The translations under genes and the position numbers were made by a program. A DNA stretch of 64,000 nt, from contig NZ_CP141266.1 in assembly GCF_030540775.2 (NCBI RefSeq), positions 3,645,001-3,709,000 of the forward strand, given 5' to 3'. This document shows, one piece after another, positions 56,130 through 64,000 of this stretch. Numbering within the stretch: position 1 is the stretch's first letter; every line of letters starts with the position of its first letter. Below the pieces are notes generated by a model. The model searched no databases. It saw only the letters and a program-made list of their open reading frames with translations, and had not been told where the DNA came from. Source of the stretch: Flavivirga abyssicola (lineage in GTDB: Bacteria > Bacteroidota > Bacteroidia > Flavobacteriales > Flavobacteriaceae).

Positions 56130-58949
56130 ATGTCAAATAGATTATTGATTTTTAGAAAAAACGCGTTGTTTCTCATTATGTTAAGCTTCATTACATTTAT
56201 TAATGCCCAAAAAGCAGATCAAAAATTTTCAAAAGTAAAAGAACTTGGAGGAATTGAGGAATACTTGTATGCACCGAATGGTATGAAAATGCTATTGCTT
56301 CAAGATAATTCTGCACCCGTAGTTACTGTACAAATTGTATATCATGTAGGGTCTAAACATGAGGTTACTGGTAATACAGGCTCAACACATTTATTAGAGC
56401 ATTTAATGTTTAAAGGCACAAACAAGTTTAATAAGCGTAAAGGCACTTCAATAGATAGTAAATTAAATAGCATTGGAGCTAGGATGAATGCCACAACATG
56501 GAATGATAGAACAAATTATTATGAAACGATACCAAGTGACAAAATTGAAGTGGCACTTGAAATAGAAGCTGACAGAATGCGTAATTCCTTGTTGCTCAAA
56601 GAAGATAAGGATGCAGAAATGACTGTAGTCCGTAATGAGTTTGAAAGAGGTGAAAACAATCCAAATAGTGTTTTAAGTAAAGAGGTTTGGGCCACAGCAT
56701 ATATGGCTCATCCCTATCATCATTCAACCATTGGATGGCGTTCGGATATTGAGAAAATGCCAATTGAAGTATTACGCAAGTTTTATAACACATACTACTG
56801 GCCTGATAATGCAACTCTAACAATTATTGGGGATTTCCAAAAAGAATCCCTTTTTAAATCGGTAGATAAGTATTTTGGAAAAATCACCAAGTCACCAAAT
56901 CCAATGCCTCAACCTTATACAGAGGAACCACAACAATTTGGTCCAAGAAAAGTAGTGATTAAAAAACCAGGACAGCAAGGCGTTATTACTATTGGTTATA
57001 AAATACCAGGAAGACTACATGAAGATTTACCGGCATTGAGGGTACTGGGACAAATAATCGGTAGTGGAACCTCTTCTATAATTAATAAAACTTTTATTGA
57101 TACAGGGTTAGCCCTATATGGTTATTCAAGTCCTTCAAATTTTAAGGAAGTAGGTTTATTTACTATTGGCTTAGGCTTTACTCCAGATAAAAAGCATGAA
57201 GATCTGAATGAAAAAATGCTAGAAATGATTGAGAACGTTAAAATTGAAGGCGTATTACAAGAAGATATTGATCGTATTGTAGCCAAAATTAATGCTCAAA
57301 GTATTTTTTCCAGAGATGGCTCTGGAAATATTGCAAGCCAATTGAACGAAGCTATAGCAGGAGGTGATTGGACAGATTACATTTTGGGGGCTGAAAGATT
57401 AAGAGGGGTGACTGTTGAAGATGTTAAACATGTTGCTAATAAGTATTTAATTGAAGACCAAAGTACTACGGGGTATTTTATTCCAAAGAGACTAGGGAAT
57501 AATGCACCAAAAAAGGAAAAAGCCTCAAAGTATATACAGCATAATGCTGAAAAGCTATATTATAGACATCCAGATCATATAAATTCAACACACTCTAAAG
57601 TAATCGAGAACAATAATCATTCGCAAAACCCATCTACGGAAACTATTTCCACTAAGGAGAATATAAAGTCCATAGAAAATAATGATCGATTTGTTAGAAA
57701 AGAAGTCGCTAATATAGATGTTGTTACAACAAAAACGGGGGTAAAAGATTTTTTAACGGTTGCAGCAAGTTTTCCGATAGGATCTTATTTTAATACAAAA
57801 GGAAATGAGATGATACCTGGTTTAACAGCCCGGATGTTAAGCAAAGGGACATTAAAACTAGATAAGTTTCAGTTTTCACAAAAATTGGAAAAATTAGGGG
57901 TGAGTTTAAATGTGAGATCTAGTACTCATCATATAAAAATAAACTTTAAATGTCTAAAAAAGGACTTACCAAATGTCATTGATTTACTGGCTGAAGAATT
58001 ACGTTATCCATTGTTTGATGAAAAAGAATTTGAGCTTTTAAAACAACAATTGGAAGGTAACATGAAACAAGGATTAACTAATCCAGGTACGTTAGGAACA
58101 ATAGCCTTATCCCAGGCAATTTATCCTAAAGGACACCCCAACTATTCTTCAGACATAGAAACCTCAATAGAAGATTTAAATAAGGCAACATTAAATGAAG
58201 TAAAAGCATTTCATAAAGCCTATTTTGGTACAGCTGGGATGCGTTTAGTTGCTGTAGGTGACGTTGATACAAAAGATTTATATAAAGCACTTAGTAAAGC
58301 ATTTAAAAATTGGGATAGCGGTATCACAGACAAAATAGAATATACCAAACCTGAAAAATCTAAAGCTGTTTCCAAAGTTATTACCATACCTCAAAAACCA
58401 AGTGCAGAAATGTACATTGGACAATATACTGGCATTCAAAGAGCTGATAAAGATTACATGCCCTTTTATATAGGAACTAGCATTTTAGGAGGAGGTTTTT
58501 CTGGTAGATTAATGAGAACTGTTAGGGATGAAAAAGGGTTAACCTATAGTATAAGTGCGAGACATGCTGGGCATACAAACACTGGTGGATATTGGTATGT
58601 TAACGCCTCTTTTAATCCTAGTTTATTCCAAAAAGGATTAGACGCTTCAATGCTACAAATTAAGAAGTGGGTAGTAGATGGCATTACAAAGGAAGAATTG
58701 GCGTTTAAAAAAAATAATCTTATTGGAGGGTTTAAAGTTGGTTTAGAAACTACAGGCGGTTTAGCGAATACGCTTTTAAGTTTTCTTGAAAGAGGATTAG
58801 AACCAGATTATATTGATGAATACCCTAAAGACATTGAAGTTGTGACGCTCGATGAAGTGAATAATGTCATAAAAAAGTATATAGATTTAGATAAATTAAT
58901 AATTATAAAATCAGGTTCATTGAACGAAAAAGGAGAACCTTTGAATTAA
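56130..58949 (+). CDS. Two-domain M16-family zinc metallopeptidase, secreted
   Basis: The start at 56130 (MSNRLLIFRKNALFLIMLSF) gives a clean signal peptide ending INAQ; an in-frame ATG at 56097 adds 11 residues. The 939-residue protein fuses two M16 halves. The first has the active motif HLLEH (STHLLEHLMFKGTNKF), the TNYYETIPSD segment and the third zinc ligand in RNEFERGENNP. A polar linker (about 460-530) leads to the second half, without the zinc motif but with the GGGFSGRLMRTVRDEKGLTY signature near the C-terminus. It follows the terminator by about 230 bases and so has its own promoter. Peptide degradation is the likely role. Confidence 0.92.
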   Translation: MSNRLLIFRKNALFLIMLSFITFINAQKADQKFSKVKELGGIEEYLYAPNGMKMLLLQDNSAPVVTVQIVYHVGSKHEVTGNTGSTHLLEHLMFKGTNKFNKRKGTSIDSKLNSIGARMNATTWNDRTNYYETIPSDKIEVALEIEADRMRNSLLLKEDKDAEMTVVRNEFERGENNPNSVLSKEVWATAYMAHPYHHSTIGWRSDIEKMPIEVLRKFYNTYYWPDNATLTIIGDFQKESLFKSVDKYFGKITKSPNPMPQPYTEEPQQFGPRKVVIKKPGQQGVITIGYKIPGRLHEDLPALRVLGQIIGSGTSSIINKTFIDTGLALYGYSSPSNFKEVGLFTIGLGFTPDKKHEDLNEKMLEMIENVKIEGVLQEDIDRIVAKINAQSIFSRDGSGNIASQLNEAIAGGDWTDYILGAERLRGVTVEDVKHVANKYLIEDQSTTGYFIPKRLGNNAPKKEKASKYIQHNAEKLYYRHPDHINSTHSKVIENNNHSQNPSTETISTKENIKSIENNDRFVRKEVANIDVVTTKTGVKDFLTVAASFPIGSYFNTKGNEMIPGLTARMLSKGTLKLDKFQFSQKLEKLGVSLNVRSSTHHIKINFKCLKKDLPNVIDLLAEELRYPLFDEKEFELLKQQLEGNMKQGLTNPGTLGTIALSQAIYPKGHPNYSSDIETSIEDLNKATLNEVKAFHKAYFGTAGMRLVAVGDVDTKDLYKALSKAFKNWDSGITDKIEYTKPEKSKAVSKVITIPQKPSAEMYIGQYTGIQRADKDYMPFYIGTSILGGGFSGRLMRTVRDEKGLTYSISARHAGHTNTGGYWYVNASFNPSLFQKGLDASMLQIKKWVVDGITKEELAFKKNNLIGGFKVGLETTGGLANTLLSFLERGLEPDYIDEYPKDIEVVTLDEVNNVIKKYIDLDKLIIIKSGSLNEKGEPLN

Positions 58950-59018
58950 TAATGACACACATCCGTTAATTTTTTATATAATTATTTGAGTTAGTTGTTT
59001 ATTATAGTTGATGTGTAG

Positions 59019-59046
59019 AAGGGCTAAGGAAACTTAGTCCTTTTTT
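59019..59046 (+). terminator. Intrinsic terminator after the second M16 gene
   Basis: AAGGGCTAAG, tetraloop GAAA, CTTAGTCCTT, then a T-run to 59046. The stem has ten pairs with one G-T. It is 70 bases after the M16 stop codon and separates it from the convergent TonB-receptor operon. Confidence 0.9.
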
Positions 59047-59080
59047 AAACCCTTATAAAACATGAAAAGTTTAGTTTTAA

Positions 59081-59125
59081 TGTCAGTTCGATTTAGTATT
59101 ATTTTTTATAAAAATTAAACTGACG
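59081..59125. repeat. Dispersed palindrome (TGTCAGTTCG ... AAACTGACG)
   Basis: GTCAGTT at 59082-59088 pairs with AACTGAC at 59118-59124 around an AT-rich spacer. The right half (TATTATTTTTTATAAAAATT and AAACTGACGTTA) closely matches 39228-39262. The better-preserved arm at 39253-39262 (CCGAACTGAC) is the complement of the left arm here, so both are decayed copies of one palindromic element. Confidence 0.6.
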
Positions 59126-59130
59126 TTATT

Positions 59131-61743
59131 TTAGAAATTTATTTGAAAAGATAAATTGGGAGTTATGCCTAGAGATTTATAATCTACAGGTTGTATAATA
59201 TAAGATTCACCATCTTCAGATAGAAAACTATTATATTCTCTATTTAATATGTTTTTTTTATCATAAATGTTTAATACGGACAATAGTAATTTATAAGATA
59301 CCGAACGGTGTTTTTTTGACTCCAAATGATATGAAATTGAGGTGTCTAATCTATGATAGTCTGGTAATGAAGCTGTATTAATAGCTCCATGTATAAAGTA
59401 TGCATTCTCTTCATCCTGAACAACCGAAAGCGTATTGGTATACGGTATGCCCGTTCTGTATTTCCATGATAAGTTTATGGTTAGCTTGTTTAAAGCCAGT
59501 GAGTTTGTAAAACTTATTGAATGCGGAGTATTACCATTTCCTCTAAAGGCTGTACCATTGTTTAAGTCGTCAAAAATATAGTTGGTATCCGAATAGTTGT
59601 AGTTAAACCAACTCGTATAATTAGTCCATTCTTTTTTAACAAACAATTCTATTCCTTTACTTGTACTGGAGCCTACATTATTATTTATGATGCTAGATTG
59701 AAAACCTTGAGCAAGAGAAGTTAAACCGTATGATTTTTTAAAATAAGTATCAAAATCTATAAACCAATTATTTTTTTCGTAAGTAAACCCAATAGAAAAT
59801 TGATCGATTTTATAGTTTGGAATATCATCGTCATCGTCATTGAGAAAAATCCAGAGATTATTTTCTAAACCAAATTCACTAGGGGAGTAATCAATAATTT
59901 GACCAATGTATTGATTTCTGTTTTCTGCTGAGGCTTTTAAACTAAAACGATTGTTGAGTTGTTTTTTAAGGAAAACTCTTGGCTCTATTAAAATTTTATT
60001 TGTTGTTGGAAACTTATTAGCTCTAACACCAAGACTTACATATAATTTTTTTGGATCATTATATTCCATTTGTGTATATAAAGCATGGTCAGAGCCTTTA
60101 TTAGAATTTTCATGTTGGAAATCTAAAAAAGCACTATTTAAAGTATATGAGACGCTACTATGCGTAAATTGGTAGCCACTTGATAGTGTATAGAGTTTAT
60201 TTAATTTCCATTTGGTGTGAATTTTAAATCCTTCTTCATGAATTGTATTTTTTTTAATCTCTGTATTAATCTCTGAAGGAGAAAACATAAATACGCCTTT
60301 ATAATCAAAATCATATGTATTGAGATACATATTTATATCGGTAGAGAAGTTTGAAGACCAAAACCTTTTCCAATTTAATATGGACCCAAAAGTAAAAGTG
60401 TTTAATTTATTACTTAAATCAGTTTCATTATCTTTGATAACTACATCATTTAGATATTTGCTATTACTATAAATAGAAGATGAGGTGATTTTGTCTTTTT
60501 TTGATGGTTCGAAGATGAATTTAAACGTATTATCTATGAAGTAATTCGTTTTTTGAGTCTCTGAAAAACTATTGTTATTGTATATTTTATTAATTTCATA
60601 AACTCCTGTTTTTTGAAAAATTCTTTCTGAGAGGTTATCATAAGTAGGTGTGCTAAATACATCTATTAGAGATCTTCTTGCTGAAAATAAGAAGGCAAGT
60701 TTATTTGAGATAGGTAACTTCACGTCTGCATTAGCATAAAGCATATTCATTCCAAAACTACCTTCAGTTCTCTCAGGAATTATATTAGAGGATTTAGCGT
60801 CTATAACACCTCCAACACCTCCATTGTAAAAGGAACTTACACCACTTTTATAAATATTAATGGTTTCTGTGATATGTGGGTTAATTGATGATAATGCACC
60901 GAAAAGATGGTCTCTTTTATAAATTTTTATCCCGTCCCACAAAATTAAATTCTGATCAATATTACTACCCCTTACCATAATATTTGAAACTGTTTCAGAA
61001 GTGCTTTCAATACCCGGAAGTTGCTGCACAAAGCTTAAGATGTCTTGTTCAGGTAAATTTGTTAAGTTACTATTAAAAAGAGTCGAAACTTCTGATAATT
61101 TACCAAATTTTGATGTTTGTGAATCGTTAATTACAACTTTATTTAAATTAATATTTTGGGGTATTAGATTAATTGTAGAACATTTTTCTTTTTTTAAATC
61201 TGTTGCTAAAAAGCGTGTTTTTTTAAATCCAATGAATGATATTACTATAGAATCATAATTGTTATTGTTTTCCAGTTGAAAAAAGCCATTTTTATCTGTA
61301 ATAATACCTTTTGCCTTAGTTTTATTAAGAATATTAACCCCTTCCATAGGCAATTTATCTTCGATGCTTTTTAAATACCCACAGATAATAATACTTTTGT
61401 TTTCCTTGATAAGAAAATGGTGCTTGTTTACCTTTTTAATAATTAAACTTGTTTGGTCTTCAATACGTTCAATGATATCATTAAAAGAAGTTAAGTCATT
61501 AGGAATTTGAACTATTTTACCATTTAGTGTACTCGATTCATACGAAAAATGAATATTGAAGGTCTGTTCTATATTATGGACAATATTCTCGAGGTTAGAT
61601 TTTAAAGGCTTTTTAGTTTGAGATGTTGAAACATGCAAACAAAAAAGAGTCCAAAGAAATACAACTATATTTCTTTTATTTTTTTGACTTGAGTACAACA
61701 GTATTGTCCGTATTAAAAATATATTGAATATCCATAGCCTCAA
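59131..61743 (-). CDS. TonB-dependent receptor with N-terminal STN-like domain
   Basis: An 870-residue outer membrane receptor. The ATG at 61743 overlaps the fecR-like gene by 68 bases; a TTG at 61698 would give a better signal peptide (basic start, then VVFLWTLFCLHVSTSQ) and less overlap. The STN-like domain (about 48-115) is followed by a CarboxypepD_reg-like domain (about 118-200), the plug (LPEQDILSFVQQLPGIESTS, NIMVRGSNIDQNLILWDGIK, HLFGALSSINPHITETINIY, KSGVSSFYNGGVGGVIDAKS) and a barrel ending in FQINF. No SusD partner follows. It belongs to the sigma/FecR module on the same strand; the substrate is unknown, with a metal-chelate or small-molecule ligand as likely as a peptide. Confidence 0.9.
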   Translation of the reverse strand: MRLWIFNIFLIRTILLYSSQKNKRNIVVFLWTLFCLHVSTSQTKKPLKSNLENIVHNIEQTFNIHFSYESSTLNGKIVQIPNDLTSFNDIIERIEDQTSLIIKKVNKHHFLIKENKSIIICGYLKSIEDKLPMEGVNILNKTKAKGIITDKNGFFQLENNNNYDSIVISFIGFKKTRFLATDLKKEKCSTINLIPQNINLNKVVINDSQTSKFGKLSEVSTLFNSNLTNLPEQDILSFVQQLPGIESTSETVSNIMVRGSNIDQNLILWDGIKIYKRDHLFGALSSINPHITETINIYKSGVSSFYNGGVGGVIDAKSSNIIPERTEGSFGMNMLYANADVKLPISNKLAFLFSARRSLIDVFSTPTYDNLSERIFQKTGVYEINKIYNNNSFSETQKTNYFIDNTFKFIFEPSKKDKITSSSIYSNSKYLNDVVIKDNETDLSNKLNTFTFGSILNWKRFWSSNFSTDINMYLNTYDFDYKGVFMFSPSEINTEIKKNTIHEEGFKIHTKWKLNKLYTLSSGYQFTHSSVSYTLNSAFLDFQHENSNKGSDHALYTQMEYNDPKKLYVSLGVRANKFPTTNKILIEPRVFLKKQLNNRFSLKASAENRNQYIGQIIDYSPSEFGLENNLWIFLNDDDDDIPNYKIDQFSIGFTYEKNNWFIDFDTYFKKSYGLTSLAQGFQSSIINNNVGSSTSKGIELFVKKEWTNYTSWFNYNYSDTNYIFDDLNNGTAFRGNGNTPHSISFTNSLALNKLTINLSWKYRTGIPYTNTLSVVQDEENAYFIHGAINTASLPDYHRLDTSISYHLESKKHRSVSYKLLLSVLNIYDKKNILNREYNSFLSEDGESYIIQPVDYKSLGITPNLSFQINF

Positions 61744-62581
61744 ATACTATTTGTAAAGCGACATCAAGGTCTGTATTTGTGAAACTACCGGTAAATCTGG
61801 TTTGTTGGCTAATACTTGAAGCATCTATAGTTATTCCATAGTTGTTTTCCAGTGCTTTTATTACTTGTAATAGGGGAGCATTATAAAAACTACTTTCATT
61901 AGATATCCAAGATGGTTTAGTTGTTTTAATTTGCCATTCTTCTAGTAAATCGCCTACTATTCTAATAGCTTTGCCTTTGTCTAAGATTATTTTTCTATTC
62001 CCTTTTATAACTTTTACCTGCCCTTCAAAGCATTGTACTTCAAATATATTTTCTTGATTTGTTACTGTAAATGCCGTACCTAATACAGTTACACTGCCAA
62101 TATTTGTAAGAACTTTAAAAGTATTCCCTTTATTTACTCTAAAAAATGCTTCTCCTTTTAAATTTACAACTCTATCCTTTATCCATTTTTTCTTTTTATA
62201 CTTTAGGGTTGATTTAGCATTTAACGTAATAGAAGACTTATCAGGCATTACAATTGCTAACCGTTCGCCATAATCTGTATTAATAATTTCGTTCTGGTTA
62301 AAGAAAAAAGTTATTCCCAAAATTAGAATAACTGAAGCGGCAATTGCAAATGTATATTGTAGTGTTTTTACCTTTTGCCTTTTTCTTTCATAAATCTTTT
62401 GTTGAGTCCTTTTATAGGTTTCTTCTTTGTCATAAGATGGAATTTCTAGTATTTCAGTACCTTTCAGTATCAAATCATATAGCTTAAAATCGTCAGTCTT
62501 TTCGAATACTATTTTTTCCTCATCCGAAAGTTTATTTTCTAACCATTTTGCCAAAAATCTATCGTCATTAAATAGTTTCAT
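61676..62581 (-). CDS. FecR-family anti-sigma factor (second module)
   Basis: A 301-residue protein of the same class as the first module's anti-sigma. The N-terminal cytoplasmic segment is about 80 residues, then a membrane helix (about 79-97, YTFAIAASVILILGITFFF). The FecR domain shows YGERLAIVMPDKSSITLNAK, STLKYKKKKW, NLKGEAFFRVNKG, VTVLGTAFTVTNQ and the C-terminal DUF4974-like part has APLLQVIKALENNYGITID. It overlaps the receptor gene start, which ties the two together. A 21-base gap separates it from the sigma gene. Confidence 0.9.
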   Translation of the reverse strand: MKLFNDDRFLAKWLENKLSDEEKIVFEKTDDFKLYDLILKGTEILEIPSYDKEETYKRTQQKIYERKRQKVKTLQYTFAIAASVILILGITFFFNQNEIINTDYGERLAIVMPDKSSITLNAKSTLKYKKKKWIKDRVVNLKGEAFFRVNKGNTFKVLTNIGSVTVLGTAFTVTNQENIFEVQCFEGQVKVIKGNRKIILDKGKAIRIVGDLLEEWQIKTTKPSWISNESSFYNAPLLQVIKALENNYGITIDASSISQQTRFTGSFTNTDLDVALQIVFEAMDIQYIFNTDNTVVLKSKK

Positions 62582-62602
62582 CTAGTTAGTTGTGTTGTTA
62601 GT

Positions 62603-63124
62603 TTAAATTTTTTCTCCAATTTTACTCCTCAGTTTTAATAAAGCGAGGTGCATCCTTCGTTCAACAGCTTTTTGTGTTATTCCTACAATCTCAGCAATTT
62701 CTTTGTATGTTTTTTTGTCTTTTCTGCTCAATAAAAATACTTCTCTCTCTTTTACGGGTAACTCGTTTATACTTTTTGTTAGTAACACCATAAATTCTTT
62801 TTCTTCCATTATAAAATCGGGACTTTCTTTATTGACATAATTTGATTTTAAATGTACTTTGTAATTTAATTTTACTTTTTCATGTTTTATTAAATTATAA
62901 AAAGTGTTTTGGGCTACTTTCATTACATAAGACTTTGCTTTGCTAAATAGTACTTGTTTACAATTTAACCAAAGTTTTACAAATGCGTCTTGTGTAATAT
63001 CTTCTGCTTTCGAAATATCTCCGCATTTATAGTAAACAAAGTTTCTGATGACTTCTGAATAATCTTCAAAAATTATCTTAAAATTTTTTTCTTCGCATAC
63101 AGACTTTTGATTTTGAGGCATCAT
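62603..63124 (-). CDS. ECF-type RNA polymerase sigma factor (second module)
   Basis: A 173-residue sigma factor. Region 2: FEDYSEVIRNFVYYKCGDIS, KAEDITQDAFVKLWLNCK, AKSYVMKVAQNTFYNLIKHE. Region 4: INELPVKEREVFLLSRKDKK, TYKEIAEIVGITQKAVERRM. The double Met start (63124 or 63121) makes no difference to the fold. It heads the minus-strand module with the anti-sigma and the TonB receptor. The design is the same as the module at 41.8-47.5 kb but without a SusD gene. Confidence 0.92.
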   Translation of the reverse strand: MMPQNQKSVCEEKNFKIIFEDYSEVIRNFVYYKCGDISKAEDITQDAFVKLWLNCKQVLFSKAKSYVMKVAQNTFYNLIKHEKVKLNYKVHLKSNYVNKESPDFIMEEKEFMVLLTKSINELPVKEREVFLLSRKDKKTYKEIAEIVGITQKAVERRMHLALLKLRSKIGEKI

Positions 63125-63481
63125 CTATGGTATAGTTTTGAAATTAAATATACGAGAGTAGGATACCTCTTAGTTTATTATATATAACACTTATAAAATA
63201 AACAACAATTGAATTTGTAAATACCCTATTCAAATTATTAAAAAATTAAATTAAAGTTAAAAAATGAACTTAGCTATTTAATTATATCCTGATGGGAGAG
63301 AGAATTAGGATAATATTATATACTATGCTATTGTAGCACATAATAATTTCAAATATAGGTACGATTTTTTTTTATTGAGCAGATAAATTATTCTTATTGG
63401 TGGTCATATTGTTCTTTGTTTAATCATAAAAAGAAAAACACCAATGGGAAATACCCTTATAATAACCTGATATAGTGTTTT
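63125..63481. other. Gene-free spacer between aldose 1-epimerase and sigma genes
   Basis: A 357-base AT-rich stretch. It holds a short inverted repeat (TATCCT ... AGGATA, about 63286-63313) and, next to the epimerase stop, AAAACAC and GTGTTTTT segments that could pair on the minus strand with a following T-rich tract. Neither is strong. No gene was seen on either strand. Confidence 0.5.
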
Positions 63482-64000
63482 TTAATTTTTTTCTACCTTA
63501 AATTTATATATACACGTAGATTTATATGTTTCACCAGGTTCTAATAATGTAGAAGGGAAGTTTGGATGATTTGGAGAATCGGGAAAGTGCTGTGTCTCCA
63601 GACAAAATGCACTTCTGGATACATAAGGTTTACCACTTTTTCCAATAGTTTCACCATTTAAAAAATTACCTGTATAAAATTGAATACCTGGTTCGTTGGT
63701 ATAAACTTCCATAACTCTTCCGCTATTTGGTTCAACTACTTTTGCGACTAAATTAATTCCATATTTATCTTTAGACTTATCATTTAAAACAAAATTATGA
63801 TCATAACCTTTTCCATATAAAAGTTGCTGATTTTTTGTGTTTATATCTTTGCCAATCGGTTTTAGACTAACAAAATTAAACGGTGTTTCTTTAACTTTAG
63901 CTATTTCACCTGTTGGTATTGAACTTTTGTTTATTGGTGTATAATAGTCTGCATTTATCATCAATAAATGTTTGTTTATACTTGTATTACCTTCTCCAGA
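63482..64000 (-). CDS. Aldose 1-epimerase (galactose mutarotase), C-terminal part; 5' end beyond window
   Basis: The frame is open to the window edge on the minus strand (172 codons visible). Reading from the edge it gives SGEGNTSINKHLLMINADYY, then IPTGEIAKV, FNFVSLKPIG, YDHNFVLNDK, VEPNSGRVMEVYTNEPGIQF and YTGNFLNGETIG, AFCLETQHFPDSPNHPNFPS, LLEPGETYKSTCIYKF. These are the GalM C-terminal motifs, including the catalytic Glu region TNEPGIQFYTGN. The enzyme interconverts alpha and beta anomers of aldoses. The usual upstream His residues lie outside the window. An internal ATG at 63962 is not the true start. Confidence 0.93.
   Translation of the reverse strand, partial: SGEGNTSINKHLLMINADYYTPINKSSIPTGEIAKVKETPFNFVSLKPIGKDINTKNQQLLYGKGYDHNFVLNDKSKDKYGINLVAKVVEPNSGRVMEVYTNEPGIQFYTGNFLNGETIGKSGKPYVSRSAFCLETQHFPDSPNHPNFPSTLLEPGETYKSTCIYKFKVEKN

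Overview
The window reads as part of a marine-type Flavobacteriaceae (Bacteroidota) chromosome. It is AT-rich by eye. The signs are SusC/SusD and FecR/ECF-sigma modules, lipoproteins and secreted proteins of Bacteroidota type, DUF6443 RHS proteins, weak or absent Shine-Dalgarno sites, and a TAnnTTTG-type -7 box in front of the thiamine operon. No rRNA, tRNA, CRISPR array, intact transposase or phage capsid/terminase genes were seen.

Layout. (1) 1-5.25 kb, minus strand: a thiamine biosynthesis operon thiS-thiC-thiE(second copy)-thiD-thiE-thiG, led by a TPP riboswitch; thiG runs off the left edge. (2) 5.4-16.1 kb, plus strand: an RHS polymorphic-toxin island. It holds a truncated RHS N-terminal fragment, two large secreted RHS proteins in tandem, and a C-terminal toxin tip with a candidate immunity gene. 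After these come a DUF2059-like secreted protein, an orphan toxin-tip remnant, a tail-fibre/S74-like surface protein, and a family of short TGT-loop palindromes resembling REP elements. (3) 16.3-38.7 kb, plus strand: a compact extracellular contractile injection system (eCIS, AFP/PVC/AlgoCIS type) with cap (DUF4255), sheath, two tube proteins, Afp6-like peptide, LysM hub protein, VgrG-like spike, gp25, two very large baseplate proteins, a fibre-like protein, tape measure, AAA+ ATPase and PAAR-like DUF4280 tip. Two unusual genes head it: a GH18-like hydrolase with C-terminal membrane segments and a small two-helix membrane protein. (4) 38.7-41.4 kb: a dispersed-repeat patch, a small membrane protein, and a convergent gene for a DUF4157 (eCIS core) cargo protein with a Cys/His-containing C-terminal domain. 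(5) 41.8-58.9 kb, plus strand: ECF sigma, FecR, SusC, SusD, two TlpA-like thioredoxin lipoproteins, an M16 peptidase, a lipoprotein and a second M16 peptidase; this looks like a regulated peptide or protein uptake and processing system. (6) 59.1-63.1 kb, minus strand: a second ECF sigma, FecR and TonB-receptor module, then a partial aldose 1-epimerase at the right edge.

How the genes work together (inference). Regions 2-4 form an antagonism or host-interaction island: a surface-displayed RHS toxin beside a complete injection machine and a cargo protein. The most unusual parts are the membrane-anchored GH18 gene pair leading the eCIS operon, the Cys/His domain of the DUF4157 cargo, the unassigned gene between cap and sheath, and the repeat family punctuating the RHS toxin cassettes. 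Regions 5 and 6 are surface-signalled nutrient uptake loci. All functional statements come from reading protein motifs and gene order; no database search was run.
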